The translations under genes and the position numbers were made by a program. The notes beneath the pieces are model-generated. The model was not told the DNA's origin. It saw nothing but the letters and a program-made list of their open reading frames with translations, and did not search any database. Positions 11,200 to 22,866 of a stretch of 64,000 nucleotides of DNA are shown here, piece by piece. The number at the start of each line of letters is the position of its first letter. Position 1 is the stretch's first letter. The stretch comes from Zingiber officinale (Eukaryota; Streptophyta; Magnoliopsida; Zingiberales; Zingiberaceae), in assembly GCF_018446385.1 (NCBI RefSeq), contig NC_055992.1, positions 102,628,947 to 102,692,946 of the forward strand, read 5' to 3'.

Positions 11200-11460
11200 T
11201 CATCCGGCCTGATAGGGCTGGAGGTGGTTTGCGCTCCATGGTCTCTCTAGCCGTCGTCCATCCTCATCCTCCAAGTAGTAGGTTTCCCATCGGAGCTTCT
11301 CGACGACTTTGAAGGGTCCTGCCCAGGGAGCCTCTAGCTTGCCTACATCCCCGACCGACTTCACTTTCTTCCAGACCAAGTCACCCACCTGGAAGGCTCG
11401 GGGAATCACGCGGCGGTTGTAGTTCTGCTTCATCATTTGGATCGGATGTTATTGAAGGTG
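11200..11460 (-). pseudogene. Integrase C-terminal tail fused by deletion (Tat element I)
   Basis: 78 open codons with the Tat integrase tail: KQNYNRRVIPRAFQVGDLVW, a GKLEAPWAGPFKVVEKL barrel segment, YYLEDEDGRRLERPWSANHLQPY at the end. The homologous tail of element G at 55214-55513 ends the same way. Directly upstream on the minus strand the reading passes, at about 11440-11460, into the end of the protease region, so RT, RNase H and the integrase core are missing. This is a deletion derivative that could not move without helper proteins. Confidence 0.88.
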
Positions 11461-12020
11461 GTGGCCTCCGGTCGGGAAGAGTCAATCTCGACTCGCGGCA
11501 CTTTCCGAGCAGACTTGGATTTGGCTAGGACCATCTCCACATAGCATCTCCGAGCCGCCAGTTGGTCTCCCCGCACCTCCCCTACTTGATCTTCCACCGG
11601 GAACTTAATCTTCTGGCAGAAGGTGGAGACGACCGCCTAGAACTCGTTGAGAGCTGGTCGCCCCAAGATGACGTTGTAGGCAGAGAGAGCATCAACCACG
11701 ATGAAGCTGGTGGTCCTTGTCCTTCTGAGCAGCTCCTCGCCCAACGAGATAGCTAGCCGGACTTGGCCTACCGACAAGACTTCGTTCCCAGTGAACCCGT
11801 AGAGGGGGGTCATCATTGGCAGTAGTTCAGCTCGGTCTATTTGCAGTTGGTCGAAGGCCTTCTTGAATATTATATTGACTGAGCTGCCTGTGTCAATGAA
11901 AATGCGGTGAATAGTATAGTTACCTATTACCGCTCGAATGATCAAGGCGTCATCGTGTGGGACTTCAACTCCTTCGAGGTCTCTACACCCGAAGCTGATC
12001 TCGGGTCCGCTCGCCCTTTC
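11461..12020 (-). pseudogene. Retrotransposon aspartic protease (Tat element I)
   Basis: 11637-11945 reads a Tat-type protease: FIDTGSSVNIIFKKAFDQL contains the catalytic DTG, followed by MMTPLYGFTGNEVLSVGQ and VILGRPALNEF (flap and C-terminal ILG motif). It cleaves the Gag-Pol polyprotein. The copy at 58138-59052 in element G aligns along its full length. The frame stops at 11637; family wording continues to about 11462 (down to a GRPEA-like tail) before the deletion junction. Confidence 0.9.
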
Positions 12021-13554
12021 CTAGCTGCAACCGACCGCGTGGATCCTCAGCTGCCTTGCGTGTGCCTTTCTGGCTCTATTGGAATCTCCGCCGGTCGGGC
12101 CTCCGGCGATGATGTTGATCTCGCCCCGAGATGCGTTGCCCCTATTTTCCTCCTCCCGAGCGGAAGGTCGAGGTCGTTCGTGCGACGCCCGATGGTGAGC
12201 TTCGGGCTGCTGACGATGCTGTCGCTCTGGGGATCTCCTTTCTATCCTTTGAACGAGGCTCCATTGTCGATGTTGTCGGTCTGGTGAAGGCGATCGGCGA
12301 CGGTAGCTTCTTGGCGCGGGATGAGCGATGGGGGGGAGGCTCCGACAGTCGCGGGTGTTGTGAGTAGCCGACTGATGGAGTGAACAAAACATCGGGGGTC
12401 CATACCTTCCCCCTGGGCTTGGGCCGATTAGTCGCGACTTGCTGGACGGCGTGCGGCCAAGTGTGCTGATGAGGACGGGCGGCTTCGGCTCTCGGTCCTC
12501 TGGGTGGCTGGTGACTGATGGGCTGCTTCCGCTCTGCGGAAGCTAGTTGGTCACTCAGAGCTTCTTTTCTTCTCGCCGCCTGGGCTTCCTCCACATTGAT
12601 GCATTCGTTGGCCTTATGCAGCATGTGGTCGTAGTCCCGGGGCAGCTTCCGGATGAGCGAGCGGAAGAAATCACCGTCCACGAGCCCTTGCGTGAACGCG
12701 TTCATCATTGTTTCTGAGGTGACCGTTGGAATGTCCATGGCCACCTAGTTGAAGCGCTGGATGTACGCTCGGAGCGGCTCCCTCGCGCCTTGCTTGATGG
12801 CAAATAGATTAATGCTCGTCTTCTGGTGGCGCCTGCTGCTTGCAAAATGATGGAGGAACGCCGTTCGGAATTCCTTAAAACTTGTGATAGATCCGTCCGT
12901 CAGCCTCCGGAACCATCGATGCGCCGATCCTGAAAGCGTGGTGAGGAACACTCGCATTTCACACCATCTGTGTATTGATGTAGAGTAGCATTTGCTGTCG
13001 AACTTACCCAGATGGTCGTCTGGGTCGGTTGTCCCGTTGTACTCCCCGATCGCAGGAGGCACATAATGCCTCGGCAGTGGATAACGTAAGATGACATCTG
13101 AGAACTGCCGGTTGGTCCGCTCGAGTGATGCATCCGTTCGGGGCGCTTTTCCTTTTCTAACATCCCGAACGGGTGCTTCGTCTGATGAAGATCCCTTGTC
13201 TTGATTAGCTTGCGCTACCTCCGAGGGCGTCTGGAACAGAGCCCGATGAAAAGGTATCGGGGCGGGCGGGGCCCCCATCTGGGTGTCGGCCGATCCCTTA
13301 TTTTGCCCCCATATTGAGAGCTGCTCCTGCCTGTCTTCGGGTGGCGCTCGGCCCCCCGAGGCTGATGTAGCCTGCTGCGCTGCCCGCTCGGCCTGGGCTT
13401 TCTGCTGCTGCTCCACGATTTTTGCTGCTCGCGCTTGGACAAGTGCTTCGAGCTCCTCGGGAGAGAGCATTACCAGAAGTTGACGTCCAGCTTCTTCCAT
13501 CTTCTTGGCTCCGCTGTCTCCGACTGGTGGCGTAGATCTCCGGCGAACCTGCAA
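12021..13554 (-). pseudogene. Gag of Tat element I, broken
   Basis: The plausible start is the MEEAGRQLLVML methionine near 13503; the open frame itself reaches 13554. The capsid core reads IGEYNGTTDPDDHLGKF, MRVFLTTLSGSAHRWFRRL and INLFAIKQGAREPLRAYIQRFN, then an in-frame TAG at 12745-12747 interrupts it. It continues in the same frame with TVTSETMMNAFTQGL and LHKANECINVEEAQAARRKE. A frameshift near 12390 moves the tail (MFCSLHQSATHNTRDC, the Cys/His cluster of this Gag family) to another frame. Unusually GC-rich for the region. Confidence 0.9.
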
Positions 13555-14310
13555 AGAAGCCGAGCCAGGAGGGGTTTCCCGGCGACGACCCTCCGACGCT
13601 CAAGTCAGGCAACGAGAGAGGCAGCGTAATGTGACTACAGTAAAGATTTGCGCATACCTTCGTCGACGTCTGGGGGTCCTTATATAGGATCCCGGGGAAG
13701 CGCGGACACACTTCTCGATGCGTGCATGCTTCCCTAAACATACCTTAATGAGCCTGTGTCAGAAAAGTACCTCTGGCGTCATTCCGCAATCGTCCGAGCA
13801 TATCCCGGATGTGACGGTGGAAGCTTCCACCGTATGATCCTGTGTACGGCTCGGCCGCCATCTCTGCTACTTGTCGACGGTAGACGTCTCGAGGATGATG
13901 TTATCCCTTGTCTCCTTTGTCCTCTTGTGTCCCCTGTCTGTTCTAGGGCCGAGCGGTTAGGCCGCTCGGCAAGCATATCCCTTATGCCGCCGGTTGTAGG
14001 TATCGGTCTGACCGGGAGGACTCCCGGTCGTATGCTCGGATGAGATTACTCCTGCCTCTTTGTTGCCTGGTGCCCTAGCTGAGCGGCCTGCCCGCTCGGA
14101 CCTGAAACCTTATTACCTTGAGCGTCGGAAACCCGACCCCTAGTCGGGTTGTCTTTCATTCGGCTCGGAGGTTTTCCGGCCGGTCGGCCTACTTAGTCCG
14201 GTCGGTCGGCCTACTTCGTCCGGTCGACCGGGTCTCAGGGTTGAATCTCCTGACCTTTGACCTCCACATGTCATTGACCTTCCGCCAACGAGGATCCTCC
14301 GTCCTTATCA
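13555..14310 (-). repeat. 5' LTR of Tat element I
   Basis: On the minus strand it starts TGATAAGGACGGAGGATCC at 14310, very like the start of the F LTR at 19776. It carries a TATATAAGG box (complement of about 13679-13687) and ends near the CTTGAGCGTCGGAGGG segment typical of Tat LTRs at about 13595. The inner border with the gag leader is approximate. The partner LTR lies left of the window, so no TSD can be checked. Confidence 0.75.
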
Positions 14311-15880
14311 CCGGATCAATACTGAATAAAAATTACAATATCTATTTAAATTAAACGGCATTTTTATTGAACCAAATTCCACCATACTCAATTTTTATAA
14401 TATACAAATCACATATCATATTACCAAAATACCCCTCCTCTTTTTTTTTATATGTTCGTCAATCAATTTCATCTGAGAACAGCGACATTTTAAATTAGTA
14501 GAATAAAAAATTAAAGTTACGCTCTCAGTTTAATTTATTGATCCTAATTTGTGTTATTAAATTTAGATCTAAGTGTATAAATATATTAAAGAAATTTTTA
14601 AAAATATATTAATTTTAATTTAAATTGATTTGGAGTTCTCTTGATAATTTTAAACAAAAATAACTAACCTACTGTCGAAGAAGAAGAATATTTTGGGAAT
14701 ATGGTCCATGATTTAAATAATATTAAATAATATCCAAACTTGTTTACAAGGTTGAGTAAAATAATGTAAATTAAATAAAGTTACGCATAATAAAATAAAA
14801 GCACTTGTTAAAATTATAGACAAATATCATACATAAACCAATCATTCAATTTTAAAATCCTTTCTATTTTTTTAATGCGCTCTTTGGTAATAATATCTCT
14901 AAATCTAGTGAAAATTACATTTCCCGAGGGATTTTGTATATTTTTCGTCTAAATAATTAAATCCTTAAGATCTTTTTCCTAGTCCAATAAGTATAATTGG
15001 ATTTCTCCAATCCTAAAAAAACACATGTTTAATTTGTGCAAAAGAGAGAAAAAGGAGAGATTTTGATTGTTGCTTCCACTTAAATGGTTTGAAAATAAAT
15101 ATACAAGGTCTTCAAAGTTCTATTTGCCTTTTCAAGTATTTCAACATTTATTCTTCTCTATCTCTTTTCTTTTGATTGTTTTTGACTTTAATGAATCAAA
15201 GTTAGAAGAAGAATGATTTTCATTGGCAAAAAAAATTATTACCTAATCTCTATTGGCGTTTATTAATTAAGATTGTATTTATGGAGACAAATATTATTTT
15301 TAATAACATCTTCTTGAAAATTTTTATTAAAATTTAATAAATTGAGATTGTGGGTTATCAACATTAAGGTATAGGCTATTGACATGAGTAGTGCAATAGG
15401 TAAATACAACAACAAAAAGGCGATATTATCCTCCTCTCCCTCCCCTTTCTTTCCTTTTAGTATAGAAGTAAACACAACCTAAGATGGGATCCCCTTCTAC
15501 ACGGCGATTCGATGCGTGTTTACTTTACTTTAACTTTGGCTGAGCGAAGAGGATTCGGTTCACCAATGAGTGGTGGGCTCGAGTTAGGTCGGTCTACCAA
15601 GCAAATTGACTTACGTTGCACGCAGTTTGAACTAATTAGATCGGTCAGAAGCTGAACCAAGCCAACATTTAGGACCTTTGACATTATTGACTAAAACCTC
15701 TACTTTCCCCTGTTTATACCTATTATTCCAACCTCTCTACCACACAGTTTACAACATCTGCTATTTGTCTATTAATCTTTAAAAGAAAACTTTTTTTTTT
15801 GCACGTAATTATCCCATCATATTATATTGGACTAAAATTAAAAGGCGTCCCAACCTATACAAATTGTTAAAAGAACGCTA
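14311..15880. other. AT-rich intergenic DNA upstream of kinase gene
   Basis: No gene supported. The composition is strongly AT-rich with many A/T runs. Open frames here (for example 15263-15475 minus) are short, low-complexity and without recognisable domains. There is a somewhat GC-richer patch at 15480-15680 with no recognisable content. Confidence 0.6.
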
Positions 15881-15882
15881 CT

Positions 15883-16102
15883 TATTCTAGTAGCTACTAG
15901 GAAGTGGTAAGTGGAAACTACTTTGTAACTGTATAAGTTATTTAAAATTTAAAGTTTATGATTTAATTTGATTAATAGGTTGTAATAGGTAAATTATAAA
16001 TCTTAAAACTTTGAACTATAAATACTATTATATTAAAATATTTTTTTACCATTAAAATTATTTTAAAATAGTTATAAAAGCTACTAAATAACTACTAGAA
16101 TA
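15883..16102. mobile_element. Possible small MITE-like element
   Basis: TATTCTAGTAG at 15883-15893 is inverted as CTACTAGAATA at 16092-16102, enclosing 220 bp of AT-rich DNA without coding potential. The flanks (CTACT before in loose register, CTATA after) are only a partial target duplication. Size and terminal inverted repeats fit a MITE, but in such AT-rich sequence an 11-bp inverted pair can occur by chance. Confidence 0.25.
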
Positions 16103-17224
16103 CTATAGTAATATTATCTTAGGTGTTGCACATTATAAGTAGCTAAGTAATAACTTTTACATATTGTAACAACTAGAAATAACGTTGGAAATAAAAATAA
16201 CCTTCATCAATTACTTAGTAATTTCTATACATTATTATAATTTTTGATAGTTGCTATAATAATATTAGAATAAGAGGTATTATGTGGATAAAATATCTCA
16301 TGGAATATCTTTTTAATGTTTTTTTAAAGGAAGGGCATTGGAGGTTTTGGTGCATAACCAATATAAGTGGATTTAATAATGATATAATTTTTGACTTGGG
16401 ATTTATTTTTAGTAATTTTAATTTTTATAATATTGTTAGTATTTATGAGTTAGGATTTATTATTATACCAACATACTATTTTATTAATTTTTTTTTATTA
16501 AAAATTTTATAAGTTTTTTTTTCATTTTTTACTTGATAAGAATAGAAATCTATATTAGAAATTCTTTTCTTTTGTTTTTTAGTTAGGAATATTCAAATAT
16601 TATTAACAAAGTTTTGTTTTTACACAGTAAGATTTTCTTGGGTGTTCTTCAGATGATTTCTGGTCTTTTTTTCTCTAATTTTCCTTCATATTTTATCAGT
16701 AAAATAATTATTACTCTGTCGGTGTCAAGTTTCATTTCCATGCTCATTTTCATTTGGGATGCCTTCTGATTTTTGCATTATTATATCCTTGTGTGATGCT
16801 CTGCTAAACGACTTTTCCCCCCTAATCGTTGACGAATTGCGTCAGGATCTGTTAATCAAGAGTTTCTCAGAACGGGAAGTTTCGTGGTAATTGGACAAAG
16901 GAGACGAGTTGACCGGAGAAATTGAAAGCCGAGATTGCTAGCTGTGTCGCTGTCCATACTCAGGGAATTAGCTTTCGCCTCGTCATCTTGTATGACCACC
17001 AGGCACGCAGCCGCCGGCCGCCGACCGCTTGCTTGGACCGTCCTTTTTCCGATCCGAGAGCCGTCAACTCCTGCCCTCGATTGGACGATGACCCAGTCCA
17101 GTCCAAACATCTGAATTAAATTATGCATGTCGCAGTGGACGAACTTGATCACGCATGCTGCCTTTGATCTCTTCTTCTCCTCCTCCTCCCTGCCTTCTTC
17201 CCTTTCGGCCTCTTTCACTGCGAA
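16103..17224. promoter_or_regulatory. Upstream and 5' leader region of LRK10L gene
   Basis: AT-rich up to about 16800, then GC-rich. A CT-rich tract at about 17165-17215 just before the ATG is typical of plant 5' leaders. RY-like ATGCATG occurs at about 17123. No convincing TATA box could be fixed. An open frame on the minus strand (16856-17797) is a shadow of GC-rich exon 1. Confidence 0.45.
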
Positions 17225-19483
17225 ATGAATCCAAAGTCGATGCTCACCGAATCCTTGTCCATCCTCGCTCTGCTCTTCGTGTTGGCGGGAAGGAAGCCCG
17301 CGCTGGCTCAAACGCCGGCCATGGAGGACTGCGAGCCTAAGAGCTGCGGGGACGGCCGCAACATCACCTATCCCTTCTGGCTCGACGGCGAGCAGCAATC
17401 CTACTGTGGCTACTCCTCCTTCAAGGTCACCTGCAAGAACAACAGCTACACCCCTGTGACGACCTTCATAGACCGAGAGTTTTACCTCATCGACATCTTC
17501 TACGACAACCGATCGCTCATCCTCACTTCTGTCGAGTTCCTCGATCAGCAGTGCCCGCTTCCCTACGCCAACCTCACCACCAATACTACTTTCTACCCGC
17601 TCAGCGTCAGCCCCCTCAACACCGAGGTCTACTTCCTGCTCAATTGCTCCGATCATAATAACCTCACGGAGCACGGGGTAATTCCGATGGATTGCCAGTC
17701 TTCTGCCTACTTCGGCGGGGAGTATGACTCTAACAGATTTCGAAGCCAGCGAGATTTTGCTGACGCCGGTTGTACACTGTATATCGAGCCGGCGCACAAC
17801 TATTCTCGGGGCGACAGCTTCAACGAGACTTTGAGCAAAGGTTGGTTGCTCAGCTGGTCAGCCGTCGACTGCGACCCGTGCTTGCAGAGCGGCGGCAGGT
17901 GTGGCTTCAATGAAAGTACCGCGAAATTTATGTGTATTTGCGCCGACGGAGTTCATGTGAATACTTGCGGTAATCATCGGACTCAGTACAACAGAGTGCT
18001 TTCATCGTCGATCATAATCAGTTCGTCTTCATGTGTAATTTGCTATTCACATCTTGCAGGAAGATCTCACAATCGGAGGCTGCAAATTGTAATCGGTAAG
18101 ATCTCAATCCAAATTCCAATGATTGATACGCAACCTGCAGTCATCAATATCCATAAATAAAAAAGCCACAGAGAAATTCACAAAACCAGAGAATCTAATG
18201 ACTCAATCTATTCCTCTGCTCTGACATATGTTCATGGTAAGCAGGTGTTTTGGGAGCGTCTGGTGTTGTCTCTGCCCTGCTTTGCGGTTGTTTTCTGTAC
18301 AAGAAGCACAAGAAGCGATCGAAATATCTTATTCAAGATGCAATTTTTAAGCCGCATCTGAAGGATTCCGACATCGACAGTGCTCGTTTACAGACCCATC
18401 TCTTCTCGTACGACGAGCTTCTGCAGGCAACGAACCGCTTCAATGCCGCAAATGAACTCGGCGATGGAGGCTTTTGCACCGTCTACAAAGGTTGCCATGA
18501 TCTCTAAACTTGGAACTCAGTTGCCATTTTTGGTAAATTTGAAACTGACAGAACGATTTTCAGGTACGCTTCAAGACGGACGCACCATCGCCGTCAAGCG
18601 GCTGTACGAGAACAACTGCCGGCGGCTGGAGCAGTTCGTGAACGAGATAGAGATCCTGTCGCGTCTGCGTCATCAGAACCTCGTCAGCCTCTACGGCTGC
18701 AGCTCGCCCCACAGCCAGGGATTGCTGCTGGTGTACGAGTTCGTGCCGAACGGCACCGTGGCGGATCACCTCCACGGGCACCGCGCCGCCGAGGGAATCC
18801 TCACCTGGCCGATGCGACTGAACATCGCCATCGAGGCCGCGGATGCTCTCGCCTACCTCCACGCCGTCAACCCGCCGATCATCCACCGCGACGTCAAGAC
18901 CTGCAACATTCTGCTCGACAGCAACTTCCATGTCAAGGTCGCCGACTTCGGCCTCTCGAGGCTCTTCCCCAAGGACGTCACGCACGTCTCCACCGCTCCG
19001 CAGGGCACGCCGGGCTACATGGACCCCGAGTACCACCAATGCTACCAGCTCACCAACAAGAGCGACGTCTACAGCTTCGGGGTCGTGCTGGTCGAGCTCA
19101 TATCATCCAAGCCCGCCGTCGACATGGGGCGGAACCGGAGCGAGATCAACTTGTCGAGCATGGCGGTGACCAAGATCCAGAACGGCGACCTTGAGCAGCT
19201 GGTAGACGCTGGCCTGGGTTACCAGTCCGATCAAGCCACGAGGAAGATGATGACCATGGCTGCCGAGGTGGCATTCAGGTGCCTGCAGACCGACGGAGAC
19301 ATGAGGCCATCCATAAAGGAAGTGCTCGATTCACTGAGAACGATAGAAATGGAGGGGCGCAGACTGGAGAAGAAGATCGGAGACGATGATGCTGAATTAC
19401 TGAAGAATGTCGCGCCGATGTCGCCTGATACGGTCATGAACAAATGGGCCAGTAACTCTACGACACCGAGCACAAGTCAGTGA
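17225..19483 (+). CDS. LRK10L-type receptor-like protein kinase (intact, 4 exons)
   Basis: Exons 17225-17969, 18060-18095, 18245-18490 and 18564-19483 (all GT-AG, all phase 1) join to 648 residues. Residues 1-28 are a signal peptide. About 36-110 is a GUB_WAK-type cysteine-rich domain (CEPKSCGDGRNITYPFW) and about 135-247 the WAK-associated C-terminal domain ending CGFNESTAKFMCICADG. Residues 262-279 are the membrane span, followed by basic KKHKKR. The Ser/Thr kinase spans about 326-605: Lys354, Glu370, HRD 450-452 with Asn457, DFG 470-472, and GYMDPEY of the activation segment. Predicted role: a plasma-membrane receptor kinase sensing wall-derived or pathogen cues (LEAF RUST 10-like family); the ligand is unknown. 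Odd: the glycine-rich loop reads GDGGFCTV, with Cys338 where the third Gly normally stands. Exons are GC-rich, introns AT-rich. Confidence 0.93.
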
Positions 19484-19775
19484 AGAACGATCAATGGCAT
19501 GGCAACTGTTTTGTGTTTATAAATTTAATTGTTTATGTGCAAGATGAGGACTTTCAGAGGTAAAATCTGATGTATGGATGCCAAATTATCTCTCCTCTGT
19601 TCTTAATTTGATAATTTGATGGTAAAGAATAGCCTTTTGATTTTTCTTATTTTCATTGAGTTAGCATAACTCGGTGGGACTCTCAAGATTCTAGCAATCT
19701 TATTTTGAATTTGTCATCTTAAATCTCATTTGCAAGATCATAAGATAAAGGAGAAAAGACAACTTACAAGATCAA
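19484..19775 (+). other. 3' flank of the kinase gene
   Basis: T-rich sequence with TTTGTGTTTATAAATTT at about 19509 and further T/A-rich elements that could serve as 3'-end signals. No AATAAA in an obvious position. It ends where the Tat LTR starts at 19776. Confidence 0.45.
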
Positions 19776-20561
19776 TGATAAGGTTATAAAGGCGGATCCC
19801 CTAACAGGCCGGTCAATAATGGTAAGATCGACTGATGAGGTAATCAAAGTCAAGAAGTGATCATCCTTCAGACTCACCAACTAGGGCAGATATACACTTG
19901 AATGGGTCATATGGATGATTGGCCCTTGAGCGGCCGATCGGGCCTCAAGGCCTCAAGATGCAATAAGCAGTGATAACCTAGTCGACCGGGCCTTCCGATC
20001 GACCGATCAGACCTACAGATTGAGCGGACATATCACACCCTTGATGCCAATGAAAAGGTTGAATGAAGACCAAGTCACTCCTCACGTTTCGTGGGGCCAA
20101 GTGAGCGATCCTCTTGAGTGTTGGCCGGTCAACCCATTGTGGGCCCCATGGCCCAATAGCTTCGTACTTTCTTTTAGAAGTCTGTGTTACGAAGGACAAA
20201 GGATATCCTGCAAACAAATCGGGCTTTCGAAGCTTCCAGGCTGTCAAATCACAAAGATTTACGGACTCATTTTAGGAAAGGTGTCAGAATGGTTTTATGA
20301 CTTGTTATTTCTTAGGAGTGCTTTCGAATGCGTACATAAACACAATAATAACACTAAAAAGAGGTCCCCATCTACAAGTAGAGGTACGCGATACTGCATT
20401 TTTACATACGCACTTTGCTACAGTCTTTTCATCATTCCTCTCGATAACTCGATCATTGACTTGAGCGCCAGAGGGTCAACGTCGGGGACCCCCTCCCTAG
20501 CCCGACACTAATGCTCTCTGTATTATGCAGGACAACGCGGAGCCTTCCTTTGGTCAACAAC
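19776..20561 (+). repeat. Tat LTR, truncated upstream copy (element F family)
   Basis: Starts TGATAAGGTTATAAAGGCGG, like the minus-strand start of the I LTR. It includes the hallmark GACTTGAGCGCCAGAGGG at about 20459 and a pyrimidine-rich stretch ending TTATGCAG. It aligns with 20562-21377 at perhaps 70% by eye. It breaks at CAACAAC (about 20560), exactly where the next LTR starts, so its last ~60 bp are absent. Open frames in it lack domains. Confidence 0.7.
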
Positions 20562-21377
20562 TGCGATAAAGGTGGACCCTTAAAAAAATTGGTCAAAATG
20601 GGGAAGACCGGTTGGCATGGCGGTCAAAGTCAAGAAAGAATCAAAGACACCAACAATAGTAGAGGTGTGCCCAAACTGGCCACATGGTCAGTTGGACGTG
20701 AGCGTCTGACTGGCCGTCCTGCTTGGTCGGATGTTGTGTCTCAACCCAGGACAGGCAGACCATCCTCATTGCTGAGCATTGAGTAACCCAACCTGCATCC
20801 TCAACCGACCAGGGATGTGGGCCGATCGGACACGCTATTCCTTTACGACAAAGGAAAAAAACCAAGTGAATACCGGGTCGTCGGTGGTGACCCATAAGGT
20901 CGAGCCGACGGTTCCCCTAAGTGATGGTCGGTCGGCCTAACGTTGGCCCCATATACCAGCCATGCTATACTCTTTTGAAAGTTTGTGCTATAAAGGACAG
21001 AGAATATTCTACAGGTAAATCATGCTTTAGAAGCTTCCAGCCTATCAAATCACATAGATTTGAGCGCTCATTTAAGGAAATGTATCATAAAGCACTTTAT
21101 GGTCTGTCCTTTCTTAGGAATGCTTTGAGAAACATGTAAATGCTTTGAGATGTGTGCGTAAGTACAACAGTGACACTATAAAGGGGGGTTTCCATTTACA
21201 TGTGAAGGTATGTGACGCTCTATATTTTCACATACTCGTTGCTATAGTTTTCTTCCACTATTTTCTTCTCCTGAATTACGTACTGAGTTGAGCGTAAGAG
21301 GATCAACGTTGGGGACCCCTTCCTTGGCCTGACACTAACGTTCTCTGTGTTGCAGGATAGCGTAGAATCTTCATTTG
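20562..21377 (+). repeat. 5' LTR of Tat element F, first part
   Basis: Second, diverged copy of the same LTR, read up to ATAGCGTAGAATCTTCATTTG, where element B is inserted. It resumes after B at 42007 and ends GACGTGATCA at 42063. The repeated GAGTTGAGCGTAAGAGGATC segment at about 21282 is the Tat LTR hallmark. Confidence 0.8.
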
Positions 21378-22866
21378 TGTTGGGTCACTTCGGGAGCTAG
21401 AGGGGAGGGGGTTAATAGTTTATCTCGCTCAGTTGTTCGCTTCGTAGATGTTATTGCAGCAAAAAACTCAAAGCAAGCTCCTCCAATGCTAACAAGATGA
21501 ATTTACTTGGTATCCACTTCAAACGAGGTGACTCCCGTAAGCGATTAAACCTCCCTGCTTAATAGCTTACCAAATATTATGTTTTATCACAAAATGGAGT
21601 TTAATTGATCAGATTAATCGATTAAACCCTATTGAATCACTTAAGGTAAACGATTCAGCTCCCTTTCATTTCTCGTAATTCCGAACCTTAAGCGATTAAG
21701 CCAACAACTTAATCGCTTAACATATGGTGTAATCAATTAACCTAATCGATTATCAAATCCTAACTTCCAAACCTAAGTCTAAGGCTCCTTCACCTAACAT
21801 GCGGGCAACCTTGATCTGCTGAAACTTGTTCACAAAGTGTCTAGTCAATCCTTTGGCTTACATGGACTTTTCTCCTTGTACCAAGTGTCTGATCAATCCT
21901 TTAATCCACTTGGACTTTTCTCCTTGTGCTAAGTGTCCAGTCAAACTTAACCCACTTCGACTTTCCATCTCGTTGCCAAGTGTTTGGTCCTCCATGACCC
22001 ACTTGGACTTTCAAACACCAACTGTTCGTTCAACCTTGACCCACATAGATTTTGTCATGCATGGCTTCACTCACTAGAGATTTTGATCATCTAGCTTCAC
22101 TCACTAGAATTTTCATCTGGCTTCACTCATCAGGATTTTCCAACCGTCTGGCTTCACTCACCAAGACTTTCATATCACCTAGCTTAACTCACTAGGATTT
22201 TCACTTAGATTCACTCACCAAGATTTTTCAACTGTATGGCTTTACTCACCAGGAATTTCATATCACCTATTTTTACTCACTAGGATTTGTTGGGGTTGTA
22301 AGGTTGCAAATATAGTCCCACATTGAAAACATATGGGAAAGATCATGTGTTTATAAGAAAAAGATATCTCCATTGGCAAAAGGTCTTTTGGGTAGAGCCC
22401 AAAAATAAAACCATAAGGGCTTAGGCCCAAAGTGGACAATATTATGTCATTGTGGAGATATCTAAATTCTTTTCGATCCTTCAGGATTTTCACCTGACTT
22501 CACTCATCAGGATTTTCTAATTGGTTGGTTTCACTCACTAGGACTTCACACCAAGTTTCTAGTCAATATTGACTAACTTAGATTTTTTTTTCTTCTGTCA
22601 ACCTTCCCGTTGGTATTGTCTTTGCCTAAGCTCCAGTTAGGCCTTCCCAGTCAATTTTTTGGTCAACCTTGACTTAGTTGACTCTTCTTCACATCGAACC
22701 AGTCAACCTTGACCAATCTCACCTACAATCTCCATACATTGTCAACATCAAAACTCAAATATCAAGACTCAAACTTAAGTCAACTCAAGCTTAAGTCAAC
22801 TCAAGCTTAAGTCAACTCAAGCTTAGTCAAATTGATCACCCTTGACCTAGGGAAATTGCACCAATA
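21378..22866 (-). repeat. Element B 3' LTR
   Basis: Contains TTAATCGATTAA-type palindromes (about 21605-21760), 60-bp-scale repeats around CCAAGTGTCTGATCAATCC (21830-22060) and repeats of CTAGCTTCACTCACTAGGA (22060-22555). Relative to 39443-42001 it lacks about 430 bp after CCACTTCAAACGA (near 21530). It is interrupted by a TRIM solo LTR at 22288-22483. Confidence 0.85.
22288..22483 (+). mobile_element. Solo LTR of a TRIM element
   Basis: A 196-bp TG...CA block starting TGTTGGGGTTGTAAGG, flanked by perfect GGATT duplications (22283-22287 and 22484-22488). It aligns along its length with the two 195-bp LTRs of the TRIM at 42100-42763 (opposite strand). The solo state implies LTR-LTR recombination that removed the middle. 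Confidence 0.9.

Noticed and set aside
16856..17797. 313-codon open frame on the minus strand opposite the kinase exon 1
   Set aside because: Shadow of a GC-rich codon-biased exon; no start context, domain or splice logic. The plus-strand gene explains the sequence.
18560..19039. Minus-strand open frame opposite the kinase domain, and the overlapping plus-strand one at 18843-19169
   Set aside because: Both are alternative-frame shadows of exon 4.
18380..19483. Single continuous 367-codon frame for the kinase
   Set aside because: It reads through an intron (18491-18563) and starts out of frame. Splicing gives an intact kinase with a proper glycine-loop region.
22288..22483. A gene (minus-strand ORF 22263-22493)
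   Set aside because: It is a solo TRIM LTR with TSD; the similar ORF at 42139-42336 is the same LTR.
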